A DNA stretch of 28,426 bases from Chara braunii (GCA_003427395.1 BFEA01000665.1:712886-741311), one strand, 5' to 3'. Counted from the first letter of the stretch, positions 17,609 through 27,206 are shown. Program-made: numbers and translations. The notes: generated by a model not told the origin, from the sequence alone.

Positions 17609-17847
17609 GTACTGGTGGTTCAGCCACAAGTACGTTTCCCAGCTAGAAAGTACGTTTCCCCAGCTAGAAAAGAAAATCAAGGTCGCAGCATGCACGCTGC
17701 CGCGATGCTTGGGAAGTACCGGGGCATCCATTCAGCCAAAACGGGTCGCATGCAAGGCCCATTTTGCCTGGATGGATGTCCAGGCAGTCACGGCAGCATA
17801 CATGCCACAACTTTTATTTTCTAGCTGGGAAACATACTGGTGGTTTT
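17609..17847. mobile_element. Palindromic MITE-like element, about 240 bp
   Basis: The left part, CCACAAGTACGTTTCCCAGC then TAGAAA (from 17624), matches the reverse complement of the right end, CCACCAGTATGTTTCCCAGC then TAGAAAATAAAA (from 17844). Pairing continues inward through GGCATGTATGCTGCCG against GCATGCACGCTGCCG to a central GCCTGGA-TGGATG-TCCAGGC. The left terminus has an extra 21-bp tandem copy of GTACGTTTCCC(C)AGCTAGAAA. TACTGGTGGTT appears at both edges (17610-17620 and 17837-17847). No coding capacity. Confidence 0.75.
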
Positions 17848-17928
17848 AAAAAAGAAACAACAGGAATGAATAGGGATCCAGTCCCATTTAGGAAGTCGAA
17901 ATCAACGGTCAGGGGATGGGTTTGGAAG

Positions 17929-18042
17929 ACTGCCTTCTTCCCCCGAATACAACGTACGGTCATTATAGCTGTATTTGGGGTGTCTTTCAGACTAAACACA
18001 GCTATAAGGCCCGTGCGTTGTATTCAGGGGAAGAAGGTACTG
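17929..18042. mobile_element. Hairpin MITE, family 1 copy a (114 bp)
   Basis: The left end ACTGCCTTCTTCCCCCGAAT followed by ACAACGTACGG faces the right end, whose reverse complement reads CAGTACCTTCTTCCCCTGAA followed by TACAACGCACGG. Pairing extends inward (TTATAGCTGTATTT against TTATAGCTGTGTTT), so almost the entire element is one hairpin with a loop near TGTCTTTCAG. TIRs beginning CAGT and containing TACAACGCAC recall pogo-like Tc1/mariner ends, but that is only a resemblance. Confidence 0.8.
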
Positions 18043-18096
18043 TTGGTCAGAAATGGACTTCTGAAAGACTTGGTCAAAAATGGACTTCTGAAAGAC
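18043..18096. repeat. 27-bp tandem duplication
   Basis: Units at 18043-18069 and 18070-18096 share TTGGTCA(G/A)AAATGGACTT and then CTGAAAGAC, with one difference. It directly abuts the right end of the hairpin MITE. Confidence 0.9.
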
Positions 18097-18439
18097 TACG
18101 TAAGGCCTTGCCACGTGCATACGGTTCAAGGATTGGAAAGACTAGTGCGGGCCTCGCTACTCTCCACACCAAAAGTGTAAATGGCCAGTGTGTCTTCAGC
18201 CTTTTCTACATTTCTACTTATTTTGGGTGAGTGCATCACTGCATCTACAGTTAGGTGGAAAGGTACACGCCAATTTGTCTTTCTCAGATTGACGTGGGTT
18301 CAACGCGGTTCTGCTCATGGCAAAGATACAAAATGACTTTCTGGAAACACCGTTTCTTTCTCACATTGCTTCGTATTGTTTGATTGCTTGATTGATTAAT
18401 CAATGAAAGAGTGGCTGGTTGCTTGGTGAAAGAAGAGGG

Positions 18440-18992
18440 AAAAAAACGAGAAGAAAAGGGGAATATAACTAGGCTACCTACCAGAGTGGGCCGGGACCAC
18501 TTCGCCGGCCGGGGCAAAAAAAAAAAAAAAGTCTCTAATTGTATTTTTATTTTAAATTCGGCAAAGAATTTCGATGTGGCCCTGATGTAAAAGTTGTTCA
18601 ATTTTTTTCTGCATAACATAGGTTTTTTTCCGGATTTTTTGGAGAGGGTGACCCGGTCGGCCGGCTGGTAGCCTAGGAATATAAAGACAAAAAATAAGAA
18701 AACCAAGGGAACTGGGGGAACGCAACTTCCCCCTCCCCCCCCCCAAAAAAAAAACCATCTTAGGTGTTTTTTTTTTCTTTCGTTGGCTATGCCAAAAAAG
18801 CTTCAAACGTCGTTAGTGTGAAGCTTAGGTGCAAAACCAGTGTATTCATTGGTGAAAGATGAGACACGAATGAAAAATAGGAAAAAAACGGAAAAACAAA
18901 ACAAGAGCGGGTTCGTGATCCCCCCTCCCCCGCCCTTTCTTGCGTGCTTTTTTTTTTTTTTCGTGTTATGCCAAAAAATCTTCAAATGTTGC
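18440..18992. repeat. About 180-bp diverged tandem array
   Basis: TATGCCAAAAAAGCTTCAAA (18788) recurs as TATGCCAAAAAATCTTCAAA (18967), 179 bp apart, each preceded by a C-run and poly(T) and followed by a GCTTAGGTGC word. A more degenerate first unit probably lies at about 18440-18610, with the same order of GGCCGG, poly(A) and CGGCAAAGAATTTCGATG. Low-complexity open frames here are not genes. Confidence 0.55.
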
Positions 18993-19484
18993 TTAGGTGC
19001 GATGGTGTAAAAAAACAAAGTTCCCAAAAAAGTAACCGAAAAAAATCAATTAGGTCGCCGAATCATTTTGGGCGAGGCTGAACTTCCCACAGTTCGCCCC
19101 CATTGGGATACGGTCGAACAACACCGATCTGATCACGACCGAGAAGTGCAGCAAAAGAACAAAAAAGGATTTCCCCCCCTCTAAATTTGTCCTAAGGAGA
19201 TTTTGAGTTCACCCTCAGCCAAAAGCTCGTCTTTATAGCGACTCCACACGTGATCTTTTCAGATTCTTTTTACTTCTTTTTTGGAAAAGACAACATGTCA
19301 GCCATTGATTCAATCTAGATGGCCCGGCATACCAGTCTCCTTCTCCCATAATAAATCATACAAATGCTCCTTAGGATAAGATCCGTGGAGGTCTTTCTTC
19401 GTCGTCGCCAATGGATACGATACCATCAAACTAATCGAACGGCCAGATGGCAACCGTGGTTCAAATTCAAGACCTCCTCTGGAG
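18993..19484. other. No gene recognised
   Basis: Mixed sequence with short poly(A) runs. Nothing coding or repeated was recognised. Confidence 0.4.
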
Positions 19485-20285
19485 AACTAAGTCTTGTTTT
19501 CCTTCTAACTTAACTATATCCATTCAAACTCCTCTCTGCTTCTCTTCAGTTCCCTCTCTTCTCTTTCGTCACTACCTTCTCTTCCTCCTCCCTTATCCTC
19601 CTCTCTTTCTCCTCGTCTATACCTCCGATTTCGGGCAAACGAAATCCCCATGGTGTGACGGGCGGAGTAGAAGAGGGCCGAAGGGCCGACCAATGTGGTC
19701 GTCTTTCGATAAACCGACCAGCCGTACAAGAGGCCGCTTTATCTTATATACAGGTGCCTTCGCAGAGCTTACTTCTCTTCTCCTCTTCCGCTTCCTTGTT
19801 CTCCGCTTTCTTCTTCCTCCTCTTCTCTCGCCGTCTTTCACTTGTTATTGCCTCTTCCTCCTCTCCTCTCTGCTTCTGTTTGTTTTCTTCACTTCTGCTC
19901 TTCTTCTCTTCACCTTTTCCTCGTACTCGTCTTCTCAACTTTTCCTCCTCCACTCATCTTGACCTCCTCTCCTCCTCTTGACCTCCTGTCCTCCTCTTCT
20001 CTTCCCTTTTCGCATCTTCAACTTCTCGTCTTCTGCTTCAACTTTCCTCACCTCTTCTCTTTCTCTTTCCTCTATCTCAGACTCTCCTTCTGTCTATGTC
20101 CCCTCTTTTCCTCTTCGCCGTCGCATTTTGTCTCCACGACGTCGTCTTCGCCTTTCCTCTCTTCCTCTTCCTCCTTCCAACTCCGCTCTTCGTCCTCTTC
20201 TCCGCTTCATCCGTCCTCTTCTTCTCCCCCTCCTCGTGTCCACGCTCTTGCCACCTCGGTTCCTACCTCTTTCTCATGATCTTTT
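19485..20285 (+). repeat. Long polypyrimidine tract (CTT/CCT-rich)
   Basis: Two blocks, about 19495-19625 and 19760-20285, are almost purely C and T on the plus strand with little exact periodicity. They are separated by 135 bases of normal sequence that include GGGCCGAAGGGCCGACC. Frames through it read Ser/Leu/Phe/Pro-rich on plus and Arg/Glu/Lys-rich on minus, as any such tract would. I see no evidence of a gene. Confidence 0.8.
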
Positions 20286-20655
20286 AACGTGAGGACCGCA
20301 CTTCTCCCTTCGGTGTCCTAATGACTACACCGATCCATTGGGACGACAGCACTCACCTATCGCGGCTTTCGCACACACCGGAACGATCAACAATGGTCTA
20401 ATGGCAGATGACGAACAGCATGCGTGAGAGACATAGTACTTCACGGAATGTCCGCATGCAACAACTCACAACGTTAAGCGTACAGGTGACACCGAGCGAG
20501 ATCGAAATCATTATGGTGCATTTTGATCTACCTAGTACTACCTGTGTTCAATTCAGAAAAAGGTAATTCAGAAAAGGTGATTCAAAGATGACCAAGTACA
20601 ATGGCACATTTTCGTGATCGTACATCTACATCACGGATTACGAAATGAAATCACT
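20286..20655. other. Unique-looking spacer with first copy of a 25-bp module
   Basis: Holds AGATGACGAACAGCATGCGT at 20406, the first of three copies of a module that reappears at 20821 and 20993 beside the CCGTTAAC minisatellite. Otherwise featureless. Confidence 0.5.
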
Positions 20656-21085
20656 ATTATTGACTTAGAAAGTCCACGCAGTTAACCATTCCGTTAAGAT
20701 ATTTATTATTGATTTGAGAAGTCCAGGCAGTTAACCATTCCGTTAACTACTCCGTTAACTGCTCCGTTAAGGTGGCTTGCATCAGCCATTAGAACGATCC
20801 ACTACTATAGTCCACCGGCTAGATGACGAACAGGATACGCAAGACAGACTTAGTAGAATCCGCATGAACCAGTCGTAAACTATTCCGTTAACCATTTTGT
20901 TAACCATTCCGTTAACCATTTTGTTAACCATTCCGTTAACCATTTTGTTAACCATTCCGTTAACCACTGAAGTCTAACGACCAGATGACGAACAGCATAC
21001 GTGAGAGGGAGACTTTAAACCATTCCGTAAACAGTCCCGTTAACCATTCCGTTAAGCATTCCATACCATTCCGTCAACCATTCCC
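20656..21085. repeat. 12-bp CATTCCGTTAAC minisatellite with higher-order structure
   Basis: The core array (20881-20964) has seven 12-bp units in which CATTCCGTTAAC and CATTTTGTTAAC strictly alternate, a 24-bp super-unit. Smaller blocks lie at 20687-20698, 20729-20772 and 21014-21085. A 49-bp duplication (20656-20697 and 20705-20746) and the module AGATGACGAACAGCATACGT (20821, 20993) are interleaved. Minus-strand reading gives MVNG and MVNK in alternation, a by-product of the 12-bp period. Confidence 0.9.
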
Positions 21086-21526
21086 GGTGCGAAATACAAT
21101 AACCTACCGTATGCGAAAATCCACAAGACGTAGGTGTGAGAGAGGATCGCACAAAAACTGGCAGGACAATCACAACATGAACGGAATTACGTAATCAAGC
21201 GCACTCTCCCGCTCCTCCACCCCCACCAAAAAAAGAGATTGTGTGTCAGGACAACGTTCAAACGTCACAGCCGTCGGCAGCTATCCTCTATGTGCTGAGG
21301 AGGGATCTTAGTAGCTCAGAAGAGAAAGCCACGGTGAAAGCTTTTACATTATTTAAAGAAAAGAAAAGAGGAAAAGATAATCCGTCTTCCTGCTCACATT
21401 GTTGTCTTTTCTCTCTCGCTTCTACCAACTTGAATAACATACTGATGCCGATAAAAATAAACTTCTTAATACCTGTCGATGAGTAAGGTTTTCGCACAGA
21501 TGTGTTAAACACGAAACACAGTCACA
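21086..21526. other. No gene recognised
   Basis: An 81-codon frame (21241-21486) has no recognisable motif. No repeats seen. Confidence 0.4.
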
Positions 21527-21639
21527 ACTGCCGTCTTCCCCCGAACATAACGCACCCCAAAGATGAATGTATACAAGCTATGTTTCCGGCCAGATACAGC
21601 CAAAATGAGGGTGCGTTGTGTTCGGAGGAAGACCGTAGT
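21527..21639. mobile_element. Hairpin MITE, family 1 copy b (113 bp)
   Basis: The left end ACTGCCGTCTTCCCCCGAAC continues ATAACGCACCC. The right end's reverse complement reads ACTACGGTCTTCCTCCGAAC and continues ACAACGCACCC. About 27 of 31 terminal positions match, and the ends match copy a at 17929. The interior includes GAATGTATAC, whose inverted copy GTATACATTC lies just outside the right end (21642). Confidence 0.8.
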
Positions 21640-22040
21640 TAGTATACATTCCCACTGGGACACTGCGATTTATTGCAGATGACTCTGGTTCCCTTACGCG
21701 ACAGGATAGAGACAGAATTTTGGGGCACTGTCGCGTAGAGATAAACTTTCAGTGCCCCAAGGGAGATTTTCCCGGTCTTAAAGACCTTCCCGCCCTACGC
21801 CTTCCATCCTCCCCTCTTCTCATCCCGCTCCACTGGCCATCTTATAGTAATTTCCCGAACAGAACGCACGACGGCGACAACTGTACAGGACCGAAAAACT
21901 GCCAGCCGTACATTCGAGATGCGCATGCATTACCTAGGAAAAGGTGGGAGACGGGTAAGCGCTACACGTGTCAACGCCCCGCTGAGGCACCCAGTGGACC
22001 ATAGCACATAAATGCATTCCGGGATCAGACTTCACGGCAC
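21640..22040. other. No gene recognised
   Basis: A near-inverted pair GGGACACTGCGA (about 21657) and GGGGCACTGTCGCG (about 21721) is the only visible structure. The 94-codon frame here has no motif. Confidence 0.35.
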
Positions 22041-22540
22041 CCTGGAACTTCGAGAGAGAGCACACTAGAATTTCGAGAGACAGCACGCTCGAATCTCGAG
22101 CGACAGACTCTACAACTTCGACAGAGAGCAACCTAGAGCTCCGAGAGAGCAACCTAGACCTTGGGGACAGATATCACCCTCCAATTTCGATAGACCGGAC
22201 TCTAGAACCTCGAGAGAGACAGCACCCTGGATTTCCGAGAGACAGCACCCTGGAACATCGACAGACAACACCCTAAAACTTCCGAGTAGACGGCATCCAG
22301 AGAGACGGCGCCCTACAACTTCCGAGTAGATCGATAGACCGGACACCTTCCAATTTCGATAGACCGGACTCTAGAACTTCGAGAGACAGCACCCTGGAAT
22401 TCCGAGAGACAGCACCCTGGAACTACGATAGACAGCACCCTGGAACATCGACAGACAGCACCCTAGAACTTCCGAGTATACGGCATCCAGAGAGACAGCG
22501 CCCTACAACTTCGAGTAGACAGCACCCTGGAGCTTGTAGA
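22041..22540. repeat. 23-25-bp AGAGACAGCACCCTGGAACTTC minisatellite, block 1
   Basis: About 20 degenerate units of the type (C)GAGAGACAGCACCCTGGAAC. A higher-order repeat of about 169 bp is visible: CCAATTTCGATAGACCGGAC starts at 22181 and again at 22350, followed by the same succession of variant units. The minus strand reads as repeated CLS/VP/FQG peptides, an effect of the repeat. Confidence 0.85.
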
Positions 22541-22705
22541 CGGGAGGGGCTCCCCCTGGACTTGTGTCACGGGCCGCAGGGGTGAGGCGACCTTGTCTTC
22601 GCTACGTCTTCAGGTTAAAACATGCTTGCCCGTGATAAGTAACCGGACTGTTGGCCCCCAGAACAGATGGGGCTTGTGTGGGTGTGTTATAATTAAACAA
22701 AAGCG

Positions 22706-22910
22706 AAACTTCGACAGACAGCACCCTGAAACTTCCACAGAGAGCACCCTGGAACTTCCAGAGAGAGCACCCTGGGACTTCCAGAGAGAGCACTCTGGAA
22801 CTTCCAGAGAGACAGCACTCTGGAACTTGCAGAGAGACAGCACTTTGGAACTTCCAGAGAGACAACACTTTGAAACTTGCAGAGAGACAACACCTGAATC
22901 TTCCCGAGAA
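22706..22910. repeat. 23-25-bp minisatellite, block 2
   Basis: About eight units of CACCCTGGAACTTCCAGAGAG, more uniform than block 1. A gradual change of variant occurs along the array (CCCTGGAA, then CTCTGGAA, then CTTTGGAA, then CTTTGAAA). The plus-strand frame reads LELPER-like repeats with no domain. Separated from block 1 by 165 bp of unrelated sequence. Confidence 0.85.
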
Positions 22911-23263
22911 GAGTAACGGTAAATGAACGACGTCACGAAAAGGCCGGACTACCGGTAGCGGTGGGTTTAACGGCACCTGACGAGGAAGGAATGGGATACT
23001 GCGATTGATCGGTTGGGCATTGATTTCTAGAATACAAACGATTCCTCGGGTTGGGCATTGATTACTGAATTAGACATCAGATCTCGACAGCCGGAACTCG
23101 ATGAACAACAAATCAATCAATAGAACCAATCAATCAATACAATCACCCAATCTCGATAATCCAACCTATTGGCAGTTCCGATGCTTTCACGACAGCTGCT
23201 CATTCAAAAGTTTCGGAAAGTCAATCCCTGTCCTTCATTCAATCGCCTCTTTCATCCTTGTCC

Positions 23264-23266
<3 letters not shown>
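22911..23266. other. No gene; short AATC repeats
   Basis: AATCAATCAAT words at about 23110-23140 and an imperfect duplication GGTTGGGCATTGATT (about 23010 and 23049). Nothing else recognised. Confidence 0.4.
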
Positions 23267-23334
<68 letters not shown>

Positions 23335-23372
23335 CCTCTCTTTCGCTCTTTTAACTGTCTTTTCAAGTTTTN

Positions 23373-23423
<51 letters not shown>

Positions 23424-23460
23424 CCGCTCTTTCGCTCTTTTAACTGTCTTTTCAAGTTTT
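23267..23460. repeat. (CT)n array split by an N with duplicated flank
   Basis: A CT run at 23267-23332 is followed by a 40-bp unique block (23332-23371), one N (23372), a second CT run (23373-23421) and the same 40-bp block again (23421-23460) with one difference. Frames here are artefacts of the dinucleotide repeat. Confidence 0.9.
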
Positions 23461-23466
23461 GAATCG

Positions 23467-23886
23467 TCCCAATACAATCACGCAAACTATCATCCTCCAC
23501 CACACACATCATCATCCCGCCATCATCATCGTTCCGCACCATGAAGACGCTACCGAGAGAGGTCAAGCTCCCCTACGTGATTACTCTCGCAATCAACCAT
23601 GCCAAGTTGGTCATTACGCTAAGCATGCAATGTTGGCAATCATGCTAACCATGCAATGATAGCAATTATGCCTTCGGTGTTGCCGATATCATAACAATCA
23701 TCGTCATGTTCCACGTGATTGATACGATTCCCTACGTGTCACATTGCCCACTTGGGCACACCCGCGCGCCTTTCGCTGCGCAACTTCCTCCTCAACTTCC
23801 CCAACGAACCCCATCAACGTCACGGATTCGCAGAGAAAAGACGAGAAGGGGTTTCTCTCGCTTTATCAGATATGCCGCGATCGTCC
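23467..23886. other. No gene recognised
   Basis: Contains a short repeat at about 23600-23660: CCATGCCAAGTTGG, GCATGCAATGTTGG and CCATGCAATGATAGC. No coding evidence. Confidence 0.35.
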
Positions 23887-23951
23887 GTCAGGCGCCTTTC
23901 AGTCTAGATACAACGATAATGTCCGTGCGTTCTATTCAGGCGAAGACGGTA
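23887..23951. mobile_element. Hairpin MITE, family 1, right half only
   Basis: GCCTTTCAGTCTAGATACAA, then CCGTGCGTTCTATTCAGGCG and AAGACGGTAG, aligns with the loop and right arm of copy a (17976-18042) at about three quarters of positions. No matching left arm is visible. Confidence 0.6.
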
Positions 23952-23978
23952 GACAAAAGATCTCGTGATGATAGCAAA

Positions 23979-24045
23979 ATTCAAAACTTGAAAAGACAGA
24001 AAAGAGAGAAAAAGAGCGAGAGAGAGAGAGAGAGAAAGAGAGAGT
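23979..24045 (-). repeat. Inverted copy of the CT-array flank
   Basis: 23979-23999 is the exact reverse complement of 23444-23464 (21 bp), and it is followed by a GA-rich run (24001-24045) that mirrors the CT array. The two sites are 514 bp apart and could pair over about 60 bases. Confidence 0.85.
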
Positions 24046-24682
24046 TTGCAGATCAAGGACGAAAAACATACACCCATAAACCCAGCAAACCGTGTTAACA
24101 TCAAGTCTCACTGTGGTGAGTACGTTTCACGCACCAGAGGGTTGATTTCAACATATGAATGAGAGAAGGTACTGAGAGGGAGAGAGGGACAGACGAGCGA
24201 TCGAGGACGAGGATGGGGTATTGAAGCCACCGATCACTGCTACTTACGATACCGCTGACGACAGCGATTCACAACAGCGGTACACTAATCAGGCCTAGGC
24301 AATCACCGCCGTTGGCTGAGCATACGAAAAGCACGCACGAACCGGCCATAACCAGTTACGACAGCATAAACAAAGCGCATGACGGAATGAACGACCATTG
24401 GTCGGAAACCACCTCTCCCTTCCTTTCTTCACCTATGCTCCTTTTCGGTGTCTCTCAACCTCCTGTCCTCTCCCGCCCCTCTCCCCGTCTTCTGTCAACA
24501 CCAACCTCTTCGTCGCTAACTTGATGTCCCATGGGACAGACGGTCACGTGGAACAACACCATCGACGATACGAGGGCGACAACGATGCACCAAAAAAAAA
24601 GGGAAAAAAAAAAAAAAAAACAGGCGCAAGCAAAGAGCACGGAGGAGGACAAAGACGAAGACGGCAGAGCCGACCACCTTGT
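24046..24682. other. No gene recognised
   Basis: GAGAGAGGGAC-type purine-rich patches, and an 18-base A run at about 24603-24620 next to other A runs. Frames are low complexity. Confidence 0.4.
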
Positions 24683-24722
24683 TCCCCGGAACATAACTCC
24701 GTATCATCCTGAATGTATACGG
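24683..24722. mobile_element. Fragment of hairpin MITE family 1, left arm
   Basis: CCCCGGAACATAACTCCGTA followed by TCATCCTGAATGTATAC follows the left arm and interior of copy b (21537-21573). The right arm is absent. Confidence 0.45.
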
Positions 24723-24839
24723 GCTCGATCCTGGCCAAGTGCAATCATCATAATATTGTAATAGGGATTTATGGTCGGCGGGATAAGGACGGGCCGCAAC
24801 GAAAGAACGGACGACGGCTGCGCTAAGAGGAGTGCGGCC

Positions 24840-25400
24840 AAGCGATCAGAGAGAATTTGGGGCGCGGGAACTTACAAGTAAGCTGATCGGATTGTCGAAG
24901 GAAGACAGGAAAAGGAAGGCAACAGAGGCGAACACAACACGACGGCGACGACGGATGACTAACAGAGAATGGCCGACGGCCGCCGAACGGTCAGAGATTG
25001 GGGGCGGGGACAAGCAAGATGGAGCTTTATTTGATTAGCCGTAAGCTGAGCAGATTCGTGTAATGAAGAGGGGAAAAGGGAGACGAAAGAGGTGAACAAC
25101 TCAATGGAGAGGAGGACAGAGATTGGGGGCGGGGACAAGCAAGATGGAGCTTTATTTGATTAGCCGTAAGCTGAGCAGATTCGTGTAATGAAGAGGGGAA
25201 AAGGGAGACGACAGAGGTGAACAACTCAACGGAGAGGAGGACAAGGAAAGAACGGATGAGAAATGCACTTGGTAGGAGAAGGAAGACAGCCGAACGGTCA
25301 GAGAGAATTCGGACTGGGGGAAGATGGCGTTTGCTTACCCGTAAGCTGAGCAGATTTGCCGTACGAAGAGGAGGAAGGAGGCTACTGAGGTGAGGTGACC
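24840..25400. repeat. 125-bp tandem array, two near-identical and two diverged units
   Basis: Units at 24993-25117 and 25118-25242 differ at only a few bases (GAGATTGGGGGCGGGGACAA at the start, GATTAGCCGTAAGCTGAGCA in the middle). Diverged units precede (about 24841-24992, CAGAGAGAATTTGGGGCG) and follow (about 25289-25400, CAGAGAGAATTCGGACTGGG). Confidence 0.85.
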
Positions 25401-25824
25401 GACTCCACGGAGCGAGTGCGACAATGAGGAGGCAGCCGTGAACAGGAGGAAAGGTAGGCTACTGCGGTGAGGTGACCGACCACGACGACGACAATGAGGA
25501 GGACGAGTACGATGAGGAGGAGAAGGACGGAAGAAAACTGTGCGTTCCCATTACTCAAAACCGAACGAGCCAAGCACACACGGAGAACGCGATAAAGATG
25601 CCCCCGATACAAAATACGAAAAGAAACGAAAGAGAAAAACGGCGGGCCCGTCCAGCTGTGCGCGTTCATTTTAAGGAAAGACGAACCTAGCCATTTTCCC
25701 CGAAAGAGGGTGAAGGTAGTACGCACCACTCCGCTGAACAGTGGGCCAATAGAACAGCCGGACGGCGAAAAGGGTCGACACTTGTAAGCACCCTGGGGTA
25801 GACTGGGAGTCGCGCGACGACACC
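25401..25824. other. Acidic-repeat-like purine sequence, no gene
   Basis: CTACTG(A/C)GGTGAGGTGACCGA occurs at about 25382 and 25459, and a run of GACGACGACAATGAGGAGGA follows. The minus-strand 187-codon frame has no domain that I know. Confidence 0.4.
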
Positions 25825-25905
25825 GATGGGACAAGGGACATGGGACAAGGCCAGGGACTGGCCGCAACCAGGATGGGACATGGGACATGGCCAGGGACCG
25901 GGTCC
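25825..25905. repeat. GGGACATGGGACA minisatellite
   Basis: Two roughly 45-bp halves, each with GGGACA(A/T)GGGACATGG-type words followed by GGCCAGGGAC. Short and imperfect. Confidence 0.6.
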
Positions 25906-26104
25906 AACTGGCGCGCTTATTCCATTTCTGGCCGTCGACCTTCATAATCCGGCCATGAATGAAAATAGAAAATCGCGCCAGTGGGACCCACTCCCAGCAG
26001 AACCGCCGATGGAACCTGAGTACGCGCTCTTTCCGTAATCAAGTTTGTGGACGCGCGCCCTTGGACCCGCAAATCGGCCTACCTTCGCTGGTAGCTCATT
26101 CTGC

Positions 26105-26236
26105 AAGCGCATCGACCAGCGTGCGCTTTGTGATCCCATCACACCGGTGTGCGCTTTGTCATCGCAACAGACCGTGAGAGCAACACAAAGCGCACACTGG
26201 TCTGATGCGCTTCCGGGATGCGCAACAGACCGTGAG
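26105..26236. repeat. Inverted repeat with flanking direct repeat
   Basis: GCATCGACCAGCGTGCGCTT then TGTG (26109-26132) pairs with CACAAAGCGCACACTGGTCT then GATGC (26184-26208). A second TGTGCGCTTTGTCATC lies in the loop. CGCAACAGACCGTGAG occurs at 26163-26178 and again at 26221-26236. Possibly a small MITE with a rearranged end. Confidence 0.7.
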
Positions 26237-26390
26237 CTCTGTTCGCTCAACACCTGAATCTGGATGTGTTTGTGGAGACGTACAGTTCAGTAAACTCGAC
26301 ACCATTTCTGCACATCTCCCCAAATGCAACCAGATTCAAGTCTTGAGGTACCTCAACACTGCTAGTGGCACTTCGCCCCGGTTGTCTGCG

Positions 26391-26395
<5 letters not shown>

Positions 26396-26460
<65 letters not shown>

Positions 26461-26461
26461 N

Positions 26462-26514
<53 letters not shown>
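26396..26514. repeat. (CT)n microsatellite with a gap base
   Basis: A CT dinucleotide run of about 118 bases, interrupted by one N at 26461. Unlike 23372, no unique sequence flanks the N, so the true length is unknown. Confidence 0.9.
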
Positions 26515-26516
<2 letters not shown>

Positions 26517-27206
26517 CTAAGTAAAGGCTACAAGCAAAAGATGCAAGACAAAAAAAAGGCCCTAGGGGGGGGAGCGCAGTTCAAGCAAATGCAAGACCGT
26601 ATTTGCCCGTGGCATTTTCCTGGAACCGGCTATTCTGAACGGCGTGGGGGCCACAGGTCCTTGAAATTCAAATATGAAACGGCGTGGACCCAGGCCTACA
26701 GGCTCATGTCCAGCCCACCCACTTCGGCCCCTAGCGAACACAACAAAACATACATACAACATAATCACTACCATACCCTTCTCGAACCACATCAACAAAC
26801 AAACTACGGGCTGCGCACCCGTGCCCTCACGGTAAGTCAATTACCAGCCAGTAGGCTGCGTTTTGCGGTGCCAACTTTTGTCGTGCAAGGGCTGTTTGCC
26901 GTTTTCCGGGCATGTCCATGGCAAGTTAGAGGGGTTTAGAGGGCATCGGTGTGGGGGAAGGGTGCGGTCGGCCGCAGAAGACGCACCAGTCGTGTGAGTT
27001 GTCATTGTGACGTGGAGAAGTTGGAGAGCGCCGTCGGTTTGGGTGCGGGCGGCCCACTTTCCTTTTTGGGAGAAAGGTCTTTTCGATAAGTGGGCCATAT
27101 GGGGGGTGAGGCGACTGCGAGCAGCAGCCAAAACGGCCAAAAACAGGGAGGAAGGATTTGTATGGCTTGTCAGACACTGGGCACCTGTATTTGGGCTACT
27201 TTTCAA

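Noticed and set aside
19447-20292. Overlapping Ser/Leu/Phe-rich frames
   Set aside because: All come from the polypyrimidine tract, which lacks T-purine stop codons on one strand and so stays open by composition.
20782-20967. MVNG/MVNK repeat protein on the minus strand
   Set aside because: Any 12-bp repeat free of stops gives a four-residue repeat, and no start context or flanking coding sequence supports translation.
22041-22910. CRISPR-like regularly spaced repeats
   Set aside because: Units abut each other without unique spacers and vary gradually; the context is eukaryotic. It is a minisatellite.
23101-23544. Ser/Leu repeat proteins across the CT arrays (also at 26205-26939)
   Set aside because: Dinucleotide repeat translated in all frames; each contains an unknown base.
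25942-26253. Minus-strand 103-codon frame as a gene
   Set aside because: Overlaps the inverted repeat at 26105-26236 and has no motif.
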